DNA from: Ferrovibrio terrae_A
Lineage (GTDB): Bacteria > Pseudomonadota > Alphaproteobacteria > Ferrovibrionales > Ferrovibrionaceae
NCBI RefSeq assembly: GCF_943372915.1
Contig: NZ_CALSAN010000003.1
Span: forward strand, 62,001 to 126,000
Length of the DNA: 64,000 nt
Direction of reading: 5' to 3'
This document shows, piece after piece, positions 1 to 7,613 of the stretch. Numbering within the stretch: the first letter of the stretch is position 1; every line of letters begins with the position of its first letter. The notes beneath the pieces are model-generated. The model did not search any database. It was not told the DNA's origin and worked only from the letters and a program-made list of their open reading frames with translations. The translations under genes and the position numbers were made by a program.

Positions 1-280
1 CGCCTGCACCGCTGATCACCAGGGTGCCGGTCTCGGCATAAAGCGTCATCTTGAGATCACGCCAGACACGATCCCAGGCGTGATAGGCATGCCGCACCAT
101 GCGCGTGTAGCCGCGCTGCGCCCCATAGGGATAGCGGATCAGGCGATGCTGATCGACGGAAGAGCCCAGCGGATTGGGCAATGCGCCCTGCTCGATCAGA
201 ACCACCTCATGACCGGCTTTTTTCAGCGCCCGCGCGGCGCTGAGTCCCATGATGCCGCCGCCGACAATGATGGTCTTCAT
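1..280 (-). CDS. FAD-dependent oxidoreductase (DAO/sarcosine oxidase-like), partial at left edge
   Basis: The N-terminal 93 residues are visible. They begin with a dinucleotide-binding fold (MKTIIVGGGIMGLSAARAL, GxGxxG type) followed by an acidic strand end, VVLIEQ, that would hold the FAD ribose. The segment SSVDQHRLIRYPYG resembles the early part of monomeric sarcosine oxidase and other D-amino-acid-oxidase-fold enzymes. The ATG overlaps the stop of the upstream ornithine cyclodeaminase homologue by 4 nt (ATGA), so the two are probably co-translated. The joint substrate may be an amino acid or imine, but this is inference. The C-terminus and any substrate-specific residues lie outside the window. 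Confidence 0.8.
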   Translation of the reverse strand, partial: MKTIIVGGGIMGLSAARALKKAGHEVVLIEQGALPNPLGSSVDQHRLIRYPYGAQRGYTRMVRHAYHAWDRVWRDLKMTLYAETGTLVISGAG

Positions 281-1236
281 GCTGTAAGCCCCTGCACCAC
301 CAGTTCAGCCGCCGCCAGATCTTCCAGCGCCAGGCCAACCGATTTGAATACGGTGATCTCCCGGTCATCGCGCCGCGCATAGGCATCGGCACGGCACAAT
401 GCAAACAGATCGCCGCGCACATCCTCAGGCCGCAGCAGACCATGCTTAAGCGGCACCACCAGATCGCCAGCTTCCTTCAGCGCACCTTCACGGCTATCGA
501 CCCAGACGCTGCCGCGCGTCAGCGTAGCATCGTCGGCCTCGCGCATCTCTGGCGTGAAGCCGCCGACCAGATCGACATGGGTGCCTGGCTTCAGCCATTC
601 CCCCAGCACCAGCGGCTGGCGCGACAGCGTGGCGCAGGAAATCGTATCGGCGACGCGGATCGCGGCTTCCAGATCGTCGATCACCGCAATCGCGGCATTG
701 AGATCGGTGAGTTTCGCTGCCGCCTCTTCCGCGCGGGCGCGATTGCGATTCCAGATTTCGATGCGGGTGTAGCTGCGCACGGCACAATGGGCACGGATCA
801 GATGTGGCGCCAGCGAGCCGGCACCGATCATCAGCAGATGACGGGCATCCCGGCGCGCGAGATAGTCAGCGGCCAGCGCCGAGGCGCAGCCGGTGCGACG
901 CAGCGTCAGCGCCACGCCATCAATCACGGCCTTGGGCAGGCCGGTGCGCGCATCCAGCAAAAGATAGGCGCCCGTCACCGAGGGCAGGCCGACCTTGGCA
1001 TTGTCGGGATAGACGCTGACCGCCTTGATGCCGACATGGCGACCGGGCTGCCAGGCCGGCATCAGCAGCAGCGTGCCGCCGGCACCGCCCGCCCCAATAC
1101 CCTCTTTGGGGGCGGCGATGTGATAGTGGCTGCGCACCGGCACCTCGCCACCGGCGCGAAAGGCCGCGCGCAGATGGGGAATCAGTTTGCCGTAGGGCAG
1201 CGCCGCATGAACGGTGGCGGCATCGATCGAACGCAT
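277..1236 (-). CDS. Ornithine cyclodeaminase / mu-crystallin family protein
   Basis: 319 residues, the usual family length. A Rossmann motif, MIGAGSLAPHLIRAH, is followed by IEIWNRNRARAEEAA, typical of NAD(P)-binding in this family. LVGGFTPEMREADDAT corresponds to the conserved segment bearing the catalytic aspartate, and TVFKSVGLALEDLAAA is the conserved C-terminal signature. Members include ornithine cyclodeaminase, alanine dehydrogenase, ketimine reductases and opine-type synthases, so the substrate cannot be fixed. Coupling by a 4-nt overlap to a FAD amine-oxidase-like gene suggests catabolism or interconversion of an amino acid via a cyclic imine. The start at 1236 gives a normal N-terminus. 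Confidence 0.85.
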   Translation of the reverse strand: MRSIDAATVHAALPYGKLIPHLRAAFRAGGEVPVRSHYHIAAPKEGIGAGGAGGTLLLMPAWQPGRHVGIKAVSVYPDNAKVGLPSVTGAYLLLDARTGLPKAVIDGVALTLRRTGCASALAADYLARRDARHLLMIGAGSLAPHLIRAHCAVRSYTRIEIWNRNRARAEEAAAKLTDLNAAIAVIDDLEAAIRVADTISCATLSRQPLVLGEWLKPGTHVDLVGGFTPEMREADDATLTRGSVWVDSREGALKEAGDLVVPLKHGLLRPEDVRGDLFALCRADAYARRDDREITVFKSVGLALEDLAAAELVVQGLTA

Positions 1237-1265
1237 GTCCGGATTGTCCTAGATGAGGCCTGTGC

Positions 1266-1559
1266 TTAAACGATAGGCGCTGGCGGCAGCGGTGGCGACT
1301 GGCTTGCAGGCGTTTGTTCCGCCTTGCGCTTTTCCGCTTCTGCCCGGTGCCGAGCTGCCGACCATGCGTTCAGCCGGCCGATGATCACGCCGACCACAAG
1401 ACCGCCAAAAAACACTGCGAAGACCAAGAGATAGAGCGGCAGCTCGATCTCAAACGGCAGCGGGTCGACGCTCACCGTCACCGCATTTTTATTGGCGACG
1501 GCAAAAACAATCAAAATGAGGAGAAAAACGGCGCCGATGAAAACGCGCAGAAAGCGCAT
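1266..1559 (-). CDS. LapA family (DUF1049) inner-membrane protein
   Basis: 97 residues with two hydrophobic helices: residues 4-22 (FLRVFIGAVFLLILIVFAVA) and about 40-64 (LYLLVFAVFFGGLVVGVIIG). An NKNAVTVSVDPLPFEIELP linker lies between them, and a charged cytoplasmic tail ends in a proline-rich stretch. This is the DUF1049/LapA pattern (lipopolysaccharide assembly protein A domain). In enterobacteria LapA works with LapB in controlling LPS synthesis; the alphaproteobacterial role is less clear. It lies directly downstream of ihfB on the same strand, an arrangement common in Alphaproteobacteria, which supports the call. No lapB is seen here. Confidence 0.85.
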   Translation of the reverse strand: MRFLRVFIGAVFLLILIVFAVANKNAVTVSVDPLPFEIELPLYLLVFAVFFGGLVVGVIIGRLNAWSAARHRAEAEKRKAEQTPASQSPPLPPAPIV

Positions 1560-1579
1560 GCGGCACCTCCATGAAAGAT

Positions 1580-1885
1580 TTATTCGGCGTCGACGGTCTG
1601 TTTGCCCGACAGATTCAGCTTCTGGCGCAATTCCTTACCGGTCTTGAAGAAGGGCACGAATTTCTCCTGCACTTCGACGGCCGTGCCCGTGCGCGGGTTA
1701 CGACCCGTGCGTGCCGGACGACGCTTGACCGAAAAGGCACCGAAACCGCGCAATTCAACACGATCACCACGCGAGAGCGCGTTGGCTATCTCATCGAAGA
1801 TGGTGCCGACAATGCGCTCGATATCGCGCTGAGTCAGATGCTGATTGCGTTCGGCAAGACGATTGATGAGTTCGGACTTGATCAT
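1580..1885 (-). CDS. ihfB: Integration host factor subunit beta
   Basis: 101 residues of the HU/IHF DNA-bending family. It starts MIKSELINRLAERNQHLTQ and contains RGDRVELRGFGAFSVKRRPA followed by GRNPRTGTAVEVQEK. The RNPRTG proline at the tip of the beta arm is the residue that intercalates into DNA. The VELRGFGAFSV core and the sppA-ihfB-lapA neighbourhood favour IhfB over HU or IhfA. It would act in the nucleoid as a heterodimer with IhfA, encoded elsewhere. IHF commonly assists sigma54 activators, and a sigma54 circuit occurs in this window near 13.7 kb; that link is only suggestive. Confidence 0.93.
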   Translation of the reverse strand: MIKSELINRLAERNQHLTQRDIERIVGTIFDEIANALSRGDRVELRGFGAFSVKRRPARTGRNPRTGTAVEVQEKFVPFFKTGKELRQKLNLSGKQTVDAE

Positions 1886-1923
1886 CGGTTTTCCCTGCGC
1901 AGCGGCCGCGGGCCCCTCGTTCT

Positions 1924-2853
1924 CTACTCAGGGTGCCAAAGGGAAACCAGCCCGTCAAGCCTAAGCCGTTCGGAGAAAAGGCTTTTTCCAAACAGGGTGG
2001 CAAAAGTGCGACTCCCCAGCCCATCCAGCATCCCGGCTGGCGGGTCGGGCGGGATGTCCCGGAGCGGCAGGGCGACCGGGATGCCCCGGCTTTCGGCCAG
2101 CCAGCTGCGGGCCTCTGTCAGACCGCCCAGGCCATCGATCAGCTTGCTCTGCAGGGCCGCCCGGCCGGAATAGACCCGGCCGTCGGCCAGCTTTGCCACC
2201 TCCTCGCGGGGCAGGGCGCGGCGGTTGGCCACCAGGCTGACGAACCAGTCATGGGTCTCGTTGACCATGCCCTGGATCTGGGCCCGGCCCGCCGGGCTCA
2301 TCGGCCGGGTCGGGTTGGGTTCGGCCTTGAGCGCCCCCGAAGTGATGGTTTCGGCGCTGACGCCGACCTTTTCCATCAGCTTGGAGAATTCCGCGGTCTG
2401 GAACAGCACGCCGATCGAGCCGGTGAGCGAGGTTTCCCGCGCCAGCACATGGTCGCCGGCAATGGCGACCATATAGCCGGCCGAGGCGCCCAGGGTGCCG
2501 ATCACCGAAACCACCGGCTTTTCCGCGGCCACCTTGCGCACCGCCTGGAACAGCGCCTCGCCGCCATAGGTGCTGCCGCCCGGGCTGTTGATATGCAGGA
2601 TTACGGCCCGCACGCGATCATCCTCGGCGGCCTCTTCCAGCTTTTCCAGCCACCAGTCGTTTTCGGCGATCACCCCGCTGATCTCCAGCCGCGCCACATG
2701 GGTCTGATGGCGGGCCAAGAGGTTGCCGGGGTCGAGCCGGTACAGCACGGCCAGGGTGAGAATCAGCAGCGCCAGAACGGCGATCACGCGCCAGCGGGTG
2801 ACCCGGCGGGCAAGCGCGCGGCGTTCGAGCCAAGCATCGGTATCTGTGGACAT
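1924..2853 (-). CDS. sppA: Signal peptide peptidase SppA (short, 36K-type)
   Basis: 309 residues. A single transmembrane helix lies at about residues 22-39 (RVIAVLALLILTLAVLYRL), followed by a ClpP/crotonase-fold S49 peptidase domain. INSPGGSTYGGEAL at about 89-101 forms the oxyanion strand. The nucleophile is Ser124 in LGASAGYMVA and the general-base lysine is Lys176 in SGALKAEPN. The spacing of 52 residues matches the Ser-Lys dyad of short SppA enzymes. It cleaves remnant signal peptides in the inner membrane. It sits just upstream of ihfB on the same strand with a 38-nt gap, so the two may be co-transcribed. Confidence 0.92.
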   Translation of the reverse strand: MSTDTDAWLERRALARRVTRWRVIAVLALLILTLAVLYRLDPGNLLARHQTHVARLEISGVIAENDWWLEKLEEAAEDDRVRAVILHINSPGGSTYGGEALFQAVRKVAAEKPVVSVIGTLGASAGYMVAIAGDHVLARETSLTGSIGVLFQTAEFSKLMEKVGVSAETITSGALKAEPNPTRPMSPAGRAQIQGMVNETHDWFVSLVANRRALPREEVAKLADGRVYSGRAALQSKLIDGLGGLTEARSWLAESRGIPVALPLRDIPPDPPAGMLDGLGSRTFATLFGKSLFSERLRLDGLVSLWHPE

Positions 2854-2930
2854 GGGCTAAACTTAAGTATCAATGGGGTTTTTGCCAAGGGGTGCGGACA
2901 AAACCGGCCAAGCGGGGCTATGGTTCCGTC

Positions 2931-3857
2931 ATGCTCTCCCTCCGGCCCAGCCTCCCGCTGTTTGTCTTTGCCCTGCTGCTGGGCGGCCCCTGGGGTTTGG
3001 CGGCGCAGACCCCCATAGGGGGCGAGGCCCCCGGCTATACCGCGCGGATGCTCTCGGCCACACCCATGGATGCTGCGATCCGCCAGCGCCACTGGGCGCC
3101 GGGGCTGAACCAGGGCTATGTGCCGCAGGGCCTCAGCTTCGTGCGCGGCACGCTGTTTGTCGGCGCCTATCGCAGCACCGAGGCCCAGACCAACCGCGGC
3201 CCGGCAAAAATCTTTGCGGTCGACCCCAGGAACGGTGCCGTGATCGGCGGCTTCGATCTGCCGGCCAGCATCGGCCATGCCGATGGCCTTGCCACCACGC
3301 CCGATGGCGGCCTGCTGTTCCTCGCCGATAATGGCCGAGTGCTCTACGCCTTCGACCTTCCCAGATCGTTACAGGCTGGAAACGCCGTTGCGGCCGGCAC
3401 GCCGCGCACGCTGGAAAAAGACCCCGCGTTGGGCAGCAACTTCCTCAGCTTCGATGGCCGCCTGTTGTGGTTTGGCCGCTACAGTCGCGACGATGGTGCT
3501 GCGCGCCTGATCGCCGCCGACCCGGCCGTCATTTTCAATGGCAGCGACCGGCCCTTCCGGGCCGCCGAAGCCGCGCGCAGCCTGCCACTGCCGTTCCATG
3601 CGCAGGGCGCCACCTTCGATGCCGCCGGCAACCTGTGGGTCAGCGCCAGCAATGGTACGATGGGCCGGCTGTATCGCCTCGATCCGCAGACTGGCGCGGT
3701 GCTGGCCGAGCACACAGCGATGGCCGGCCTGGAAGACCTCGCGCGCGACAGTAATGGATTGCTGTGGGCGGTGGGCGAAGCCGGATCGCAGCGCTGGAAC
3801 AGCTGGAAGACATTTTTCCCGCTGCTGTTTTCTTTCGATCCGGCAGCACTGAAATAG
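2931..3857 (+). CDS. Secreted beta-propeller-like protein of unknown function
   Basis: 308 residues from ATG 2931, chosen because it is followed immediately by a signal peptide (LPLFVFALLLGGPWGLAAQ, cleavage near LAAQ). A GTG at 2892 would add 13 residues without a signal-like start. The mature part holds repeated strand motifs of six-bladed or NHL-like propellers: PQGLSFVRGTLFVGAY, HADGLATTPDGGLLFLAD, AQGATFDAAGNLWVSAS and LEDLARDSNGLLWAVGE. Together they suggest four or more blades. No catalytic residues or named family are recognisable, so a periplasmic binding or scaffold role is only a guess. It is divergent from sppA and convergent with the PAS_5 gene. Confidence 0.65.
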   Translation: MLSLRPSLPLFVFALLLGGPWGLAAQTPIGGEAPGYTARMLSATPMDAAIRQRHWAPGLNQGYVPQGLSFVRGTLFVGAYRSTEAQTNRGPAKIFAVDPRNGAVIGGFDLPASIGHADGLATTPDGGLLFLADNGRVLYAFDLPRSLQAGNAVAAGTPRTLEKDPALGSNFLSFDGRLLWFGRYSRDDGAARLIAADPAVIFNGSDRPFRAAEAARSLPLPFHAQGATFDAAGNLWVSASNGTMGRLYRLDPQTGAVLAEHTAMAGLEDLARDSNGLLWAVGEAGSQRWNSWKTFFPLLFSFDPAALK

Positions 3858-3859
3858 CC

Positions 3860-4435
3860 TTACGGCGGATCAAGAAGACCGCGCAACGTGGCCTGCAGCA
3901 CGCCTTTTTCCAACGCCTCGACCGCGATCTGGCGCTGCTTGGATGGCGGCGGCTGATGACCATCTGAGTGTTCGGCCGTGCTCCAGCTGATCGTGCTCAA
4001 CACGAAGCCGACCCGCTCGCTGCCGGCTTCTGCCGCCACCGGCAACAGCAGGCGACGCACCCGGCCGCTGCCCTCTTCCATGAAGCGGCGCATGTTGTCG
4101 ACATACAGCGGCTGCGCCTGCGCAATCACGCTGCCGTAGATCTGCTCGACATACTGCCGGTATTCGGTGTCGCCATACAGCTCGCGGCTGGTCTTGCCGG
4201 TGGCATCGCGCCCGAAGCGCTGCACCAGTTCGGTGCCGACCAGGCGAAAGCGGATTTCACCGTCGCGGCCGGTCGGCTCCAGCAGCGCCAGATGCGGCAG
4301 CAGGCGCCGCGGCATGTCGAGCGGGTCGATGGCGGCGCGCGGGGGCAGCGGATAGCCACCCCGCTTGGCCGACCAATAGGCCGCCAGGTTGAGCAGGATA
4401 CGATCGTCGGCGAAAGGGAGAGGAAAACCTGACAC
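3860..4435 (-). CDS. PAS_5-type PAS domain protein
   Basis: 191 residues, a length typical of alphaproteobacterial single PAS_5 (PF07310-type) proteins. Diagnostic segments are LLNLAAYWSAKRGG near the N-terminus, then PRRLLPHLALLEPTG, IRFRLVGTELVQRFGRDATGK and RRLLLPVAAEAGSERVGFVLS. No output domain is present, so it would act as a stand-alone sensor or partner protein in the cytoplasm. The polar C-terminal tail contains HSDGHQPPPSKQ. It lies 137 nt downstream of the ECF sigma gene on the same strand, so they may share a transcript. No ligand can be inferred. Confidence 0.75.
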   Translation of the reverse strand: MSGFPLPFADDRILLNLAAYWSAKRGGYPLPPRAAIDPLDMPRRLLPHLALLEPTGRDGEIRFRLVGTELVQRFGRDATGKTSRELYGDTEYRQYVEQIYGSVIAQAQPLYVDNMRRFMEEGSGRVRRLLLPVAAEAGSERVGFVLSTISWSTAEHSDGHQPPPSKQRQIAVEALEKGVLQATLRGLLDPP

Positions 4436-4572
4436 GGAACACGAAATCTCAAAGCCGACGGAACGAATCGGGCAACGGTAACATGATCCGAATGTCAGCT
4501 AATTTTCATTCCACTTCAATGAGTTGCAACTGTGCGGTGAATGGTTTCAGTCTAAAATATCGTGCAGGGGTG

Positions 4573-5130
4573 TTATTCTGGTTTTTCGCTGTCTTCGAGC
4601 TGGATTTTCAGCTTGGCCAAAGCCAAACGGATGCGTGATTTCACAGTGCCAAGCGGCAGCTGTTCTTTTTCTGCGATGTCGCGATGCGAAAGTTCGGAAA
4701 AGAAGGCGAGCTGCAACAGATGAACCTGCTCGGCCGGCAAACGGCTCAGGGCCGCGCGCAAGCGCGTTTCATCGCGCGCCACATCCAGACCCGCATCGGG
4801 CTGTGGCGGTGCATCCGGCACCAGGGCCGGATCGTTCGGATCGAATTCTGGCCGTTTTTCGCGGCGCAGCCGATCGATCCGCTTGTTGCGCGCGATGGTG
4901 AACAGCCATGTCGCCACGGAAGCCTGCAGCGGATCAAAGCTGGCCGCGCGGCGCCAGGCAATGATCAGACTTTCCTGGGCGAGTTCTTCCGCCACATCCT
5001 CGGGCGTGCCCAGGCGCATCAGATAGGCTTTCAGCCGGGGGGCGAAATGGTCGTAGAGCGCGGCGAAGGCAGCACGATCGCCAGCCTCCGCCACGGCTTG
5101 CATCAAGCCGGCCTGGCGCTCCCTATCCAT
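4573..5130 (-). CDS. ECF-family RNA polymerase sigma factor
   Basis: 185 residues with sigma region 2 (FAALYDHFAPRLKAYL, EDVAEELAQESLIIAWRRA, FTIARNKRIDRLR) and region 4 (LSRLPAEQVHLLQLAFFSE, HRDIAEKEQLPLGTVKSRIR, a helix-turn-helix). This architecture defines ECF sigma factors, which redirect RNA polymerase under envelope or oxidative stress. A cognate anti-sigma gene usually follows directly; here the next 137 nt are non-coding and then a PAS_5 gene begins. Control is therefore either by an unlinked anti-sigma factor or by another mechanism. It is divergent from the IalB-like gene, with 141 nt between the starts. Confidence 0.9.
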   Translation of the reverse strand: MDRERQAGLMQAVAEAGDRAAFAALYDHFAPRLKAYLMRLGTPEDVAEELAQESLIIAWRRAASFDPLQASVATWLFTIARNKRIDRLRREKRPEFDPNDPALVPDAPPQPDAGLDVARDETRLRAALSRLPAEQVHLLQLAFFSELSHRDIAEKEQLPLGTVKSRIRLALAKLKIQLEDSEKPE

Positions 5131-5271
5131 AAGTGCATGGTGCTGAATGCCAGCCGATAAGGCAAGGGCACCAAAGGTTTATGCAACAATCCGTGATCGC
5201 GACCACAGGCCTGGCGCCGGCCGCCATGATGTCGCCATGAAATCGGGTGGAAATCACGCATCGTCACAGCT

Positions 5272-5913
5272 ATGTTCGCCGCCATGACCGACAAAAAGGC
5301 CCACCGACCGGCAGTTTCGCTGCCCGCCTCGCTCCTTCTGTTGCCTGCGCTCGGGCTGTTGCCTGCGCTTGGGCTTGCCCTTGCTTTTGGCATCGGCGCG
5401 TCCGATGCCGTGGCGCAGGCGAAGAAAGCCGAGCCGAAAGCCGCTGCCGTGGCCAAGCCGGAAACCAAGCGCATTGGCAGCTTCAGTGGCTGGGATGCCT
5501 ATGAGCATACCGACAAGGGTGCCAAGCTCTGCTACCTGCATGCCCTGCCGCAGAAGAAAGAGCCGGCCAGCGCCAAGCGCGGCGAGATCTACATCCTGGT
5601 GACGCACAAGCCGAAGGAAAAGATCCGCAACGAGGTCAGCATCTATTTCGGCTATGGCCTGAAAGACAGCGTACCGGCCCAGGCCGTGATCGGCCCCACC
5701 ACGGTGGAAATGTTCACCCACCAGGAAGCCGCCTGGGCTGCTGATGCCAGTGTCGACCAGAAGCTGGTCGATGCCCTGCGCAAGGGCAAGACGCTGGTGG
5801 TGAAAGGCGAGAGCGCCCGCGGCACCAAGACCACCGATACCTATGACCTGGGCGGCTTCGGCCAGGCCCTGCAGGCGATCGACAAGGCCTGCGGCATGCC
5901 GGCAACGTCGTGA
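5272..5913 (+). CDS. Invasion-associated locus B (IalB) family periplasmic protein
   Basis: 213 residues. A long hydrophobic signal sequence (about 17-38, LLLLPALGLLPALGLALAFG) ends near SDAVAQA. It is followed by an Ala/Lys-rich linker and the IalB-like core: FSGWDAYEHTDKGAKLCYLH, IYILVTHKPKEKIRNEVSIY and YDLGGFGQALQAIDKACG. ATG 5272 or ATG 5284 could be the start; neither has a strong ribosome site. Despite the name, IalB-family proteins are widespread in non-pathogenic Alphaproteobacteria and have no settled biochemical role. Two cysteines (Leu-Cys-Tyr and the Ala-Cys-Gly near the end) could form the usual disulfide. The stop overlaps the start of rlmN. Confidence 0.8.
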   Translation: MFAAMTDKKAHRPAVSLPASLLLLPALGLLPALGLALAFGIGASDAVAQAKKAEPKAAAVAKPETKRIGSFSGWDAYEHTDKGAKLCYLHALPQKKEPASAKRGEIYILVTHKPKEKIRNEVSIYFGYGLKDSVPAQAVIGPTTVEMFTHQEAAWAADASVDQKLVDALRKGKTLVVKGESARGTKTTDTYDLGGFGQALQAIDKACGMPATS

Positions 5914-7109
5914 CCATGTCTGCCGCCATTCATCCCGATGTGGGCGTGCGCGACCGTGCACCGCAGCCGGAGTCTGGCCGCACCGAACTGCTGGGCCTGA
6001 CGCGGGCTGAAATTGCCGCCGCCCTGGTGGCCGCCGGCGAGGCCGAAAAATCGGCCAAGATGCGGGCCGGCCAGCTGTGGCACTGGATCTATTATCGCGG
6101 CAGCCGCGACTTCGCCGAAATGACCACGCTGTCGAAAGAGCTGCGCGAGCGATTGGCGGTCCGGTTCAGCGTTGGCCGCCCGGTGGCCAGCAAAGACCTG
6201 AAGAGCACCGATGGCACGCGCAAATGGCTGCTGAAATTCGCCGATGGCGAAGAAGCCGAATGCGTGCATATCCCGGAAGATGACCGCGGCGCGCTCTGCG
6301 TCTCCAGCCAGGTCGGCTGCACGCTGACCTGCCGCTTCTGCCACACCGGCACTATGAAGCTGGTGCGCAACCTGAATGCCGCCGAGATTGTGGGCCAGGT
6401 GATGCTGGCCCGTGACCATCTGGAAGAATGGCCCTCGCCCCCGGATGGCCGCATGCTGTCCAATATCGTGATGATGGGCATGGGCGAGCCGCTGTACAAC
6501 TTCGACAGCGTTGCCAAGGCGCTGAAGATCGTGATGGATAACGAGGGCATCGCCATCTCGAAGCGCCGCATCACGCTCTCCACTGCCGGCGTGGTGCCGA
6601 TGATCCCGCGCTGCGGCGCCGAGCTGGGCGTCAATCTCGCCATCAGCCTGCATGCCGTGCGCGACGACATCCGCGACGTGATCGTGCCGATCAACAAGAA
6701 ATACCCGATCAAGGATCTGATGGCCGCCTGCGCCGCCTATCCGGGCCTGAGCAACGCGCGCCGCATCACCTTCGAATATGTGATGCTGAAGGGCATCAAC
6801 GACAGCCCGGCCGATGCCAGGGAACTGGTGCGGCTGCTGAAGGGCGTGCCGGCCAAGGTCAACCTGATCCCGTTCAATCCGTGGCCGGGTGCGCCGTATG
6901 AATGCTCCAGCAACGAAGCGATCCGCAAGTTCAGCGACATCGTGTTCAATGCCGGCTATTCCTCGCCGGTGCGCACCCCGCGCGGTCGCGACATCATGGC
7001 CGCCTGCGGCCAGCTGAAATCCGACAGCGTGAAACGCAGCAAAGCCGATATCCTGCGCGAACAGGCCGCCAAGGAGGCGGCTGCCGCCAGCGCCGCGCTG
7101 CCGGCCTGA
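5910..7109 (+). CDS. rlmN: Dual-specificity 23S rRNA/tRNA adenine-C2 methyltransferase RlmN
   Basis: 399 residues of the radical-SAM RlmN/Cfr family. The [4Fe-4S] motif CxxxCxxC is seen in SQVGCTLTCRFCHTG. Other family marks are MMGMGEPLYNFD, KRRITLSTAGVVPMIP, AISLHAV, EYVMLKGINDSP, NLIPFNPWPG and TPRGRDIMAACGQL; the last carries the second catalytic cysteine. It methylates A2503 of 23S rRNA and A37 of some tRNAs. The GTG at 5910 overlaps the upstream stop (GTGA) and the ATG at 5916 is an equally good start. The last 25 residues are a low-complexity Ala/Lys tail. RlmN rather than Cfr is inferred from length and context. Confidence 0.95.
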   Translation: MTMSAAIHPDVGVRDRAPQPESGRTELLGLTRAEIAAALVAAGEAEKSAKMRAGQLWHWIYYRGSRDFAEMTTLSKELRERLAVRFSVGRPVASKDLKSTDGTRKWLLKFADGEEAECVHIPEDDRGALCVSSQVGCTLTCRFCHTGTMKLVRNLNAAEIVGQVMLARDHLEEWPSPPDGRMLSNIVMMGMGEPLYNFDSVAKALKIVMDNEGIAISKRRITLSTAGVVPMIPRCGAELGVNLAISLHAVRDDIRDVIVPINKKYPIKDLMAACAAYPGLSNARRITFEYVMLKGINDSPADARELVRLLKGVPAKVNLIPFNPWPGAPYECSSNEAIRKFSDIVFNAGYSSPVRTPRGRDIMAACGQLKSDSVKRSKADILREQAAKEAAAASAALPA

Positions 7110-7112
7110 TCC

Positions 7113-7607
7113 ATGCCTGCGATGCCGCGCCGTGCCATCCTGTCTGCCTCCGGCCTCGCCGTTGCATTGGCCGTCGCGTTGCCCACCATGGCGCAGCAGT
7201 TGCTCGGCCCCAACCTGGCACCGCCGCCTTCAGCAGCCATCGCCGCACCTGTCGCGCCACTGACCACCATCGCCCGCACCACGACTGATGACCGCCTGGC
7301 CTTCAACGCGACGGAAAGCTGGCTGATCCCACATTATTTCGAGCAGGTGCGCGAAAAGCAGAAGCGCGCCGCGCGCAGCAAGAAATACGAGCGTGCCCTG
7401 CCCGAAGGCATCCGCGCCAATCCGGCGAAGGGCGAGCTGCTGCCGCTCACGGTTCTGGCACAGCTTGACCGCCTGCCCGGCCCGCTGCAGCGCGAACTGC
7501 CGCCCAACCGGCCCGATACCGATCGCGTGGTGGTTGGCAAAAATGTGCTGATGGTGCGCCGTTCGACCGGCGAAGTGCTCGATATCCTGCCCAATATTCT
7601 GCACTAG
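7113..7607 (+). CDS. Small secreted protein of unknown function (RcnB/CigR-like C-terminus)
   Basis: 164 residues with a cleavable signal peptide (RRAILSASGLAVALAVALPTMAQQ) and a Pro/Ala linker. The C-terminal segment LDRLPGPLQRELPPN, then DRVVVGKNVLMVRRSTGEVLDIL, resembles the end of RcnB/CigR-type periplasmic proteins. There a V-G-x-x-V-L-x-V-x-x-x-T-G-x-V-x-D-I pattern recurs. The function is unknown. It starts 3 nt after the rlmN stop, so it is probably co-transcribed with rlmN, and it converges on the chemoreceptor gene with only 6 nt between. Confidence 0.55.
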   Translation: MPAMPRRAILSASGLAVALAVALPTMAQQLLGPNLAPPPSAAIAAPVAPLTTIARTTTDDRLAFNATESWLIPHYFEQVREKQKRAARSKKYERALPEGIRANPAKGELLPLTVLAQLDRLPGPLQRELPPNRPDTDRVVVGKNVLMVRRSTGEVLDILPNILH

Positions 7608-7613
7608 GCGCGT

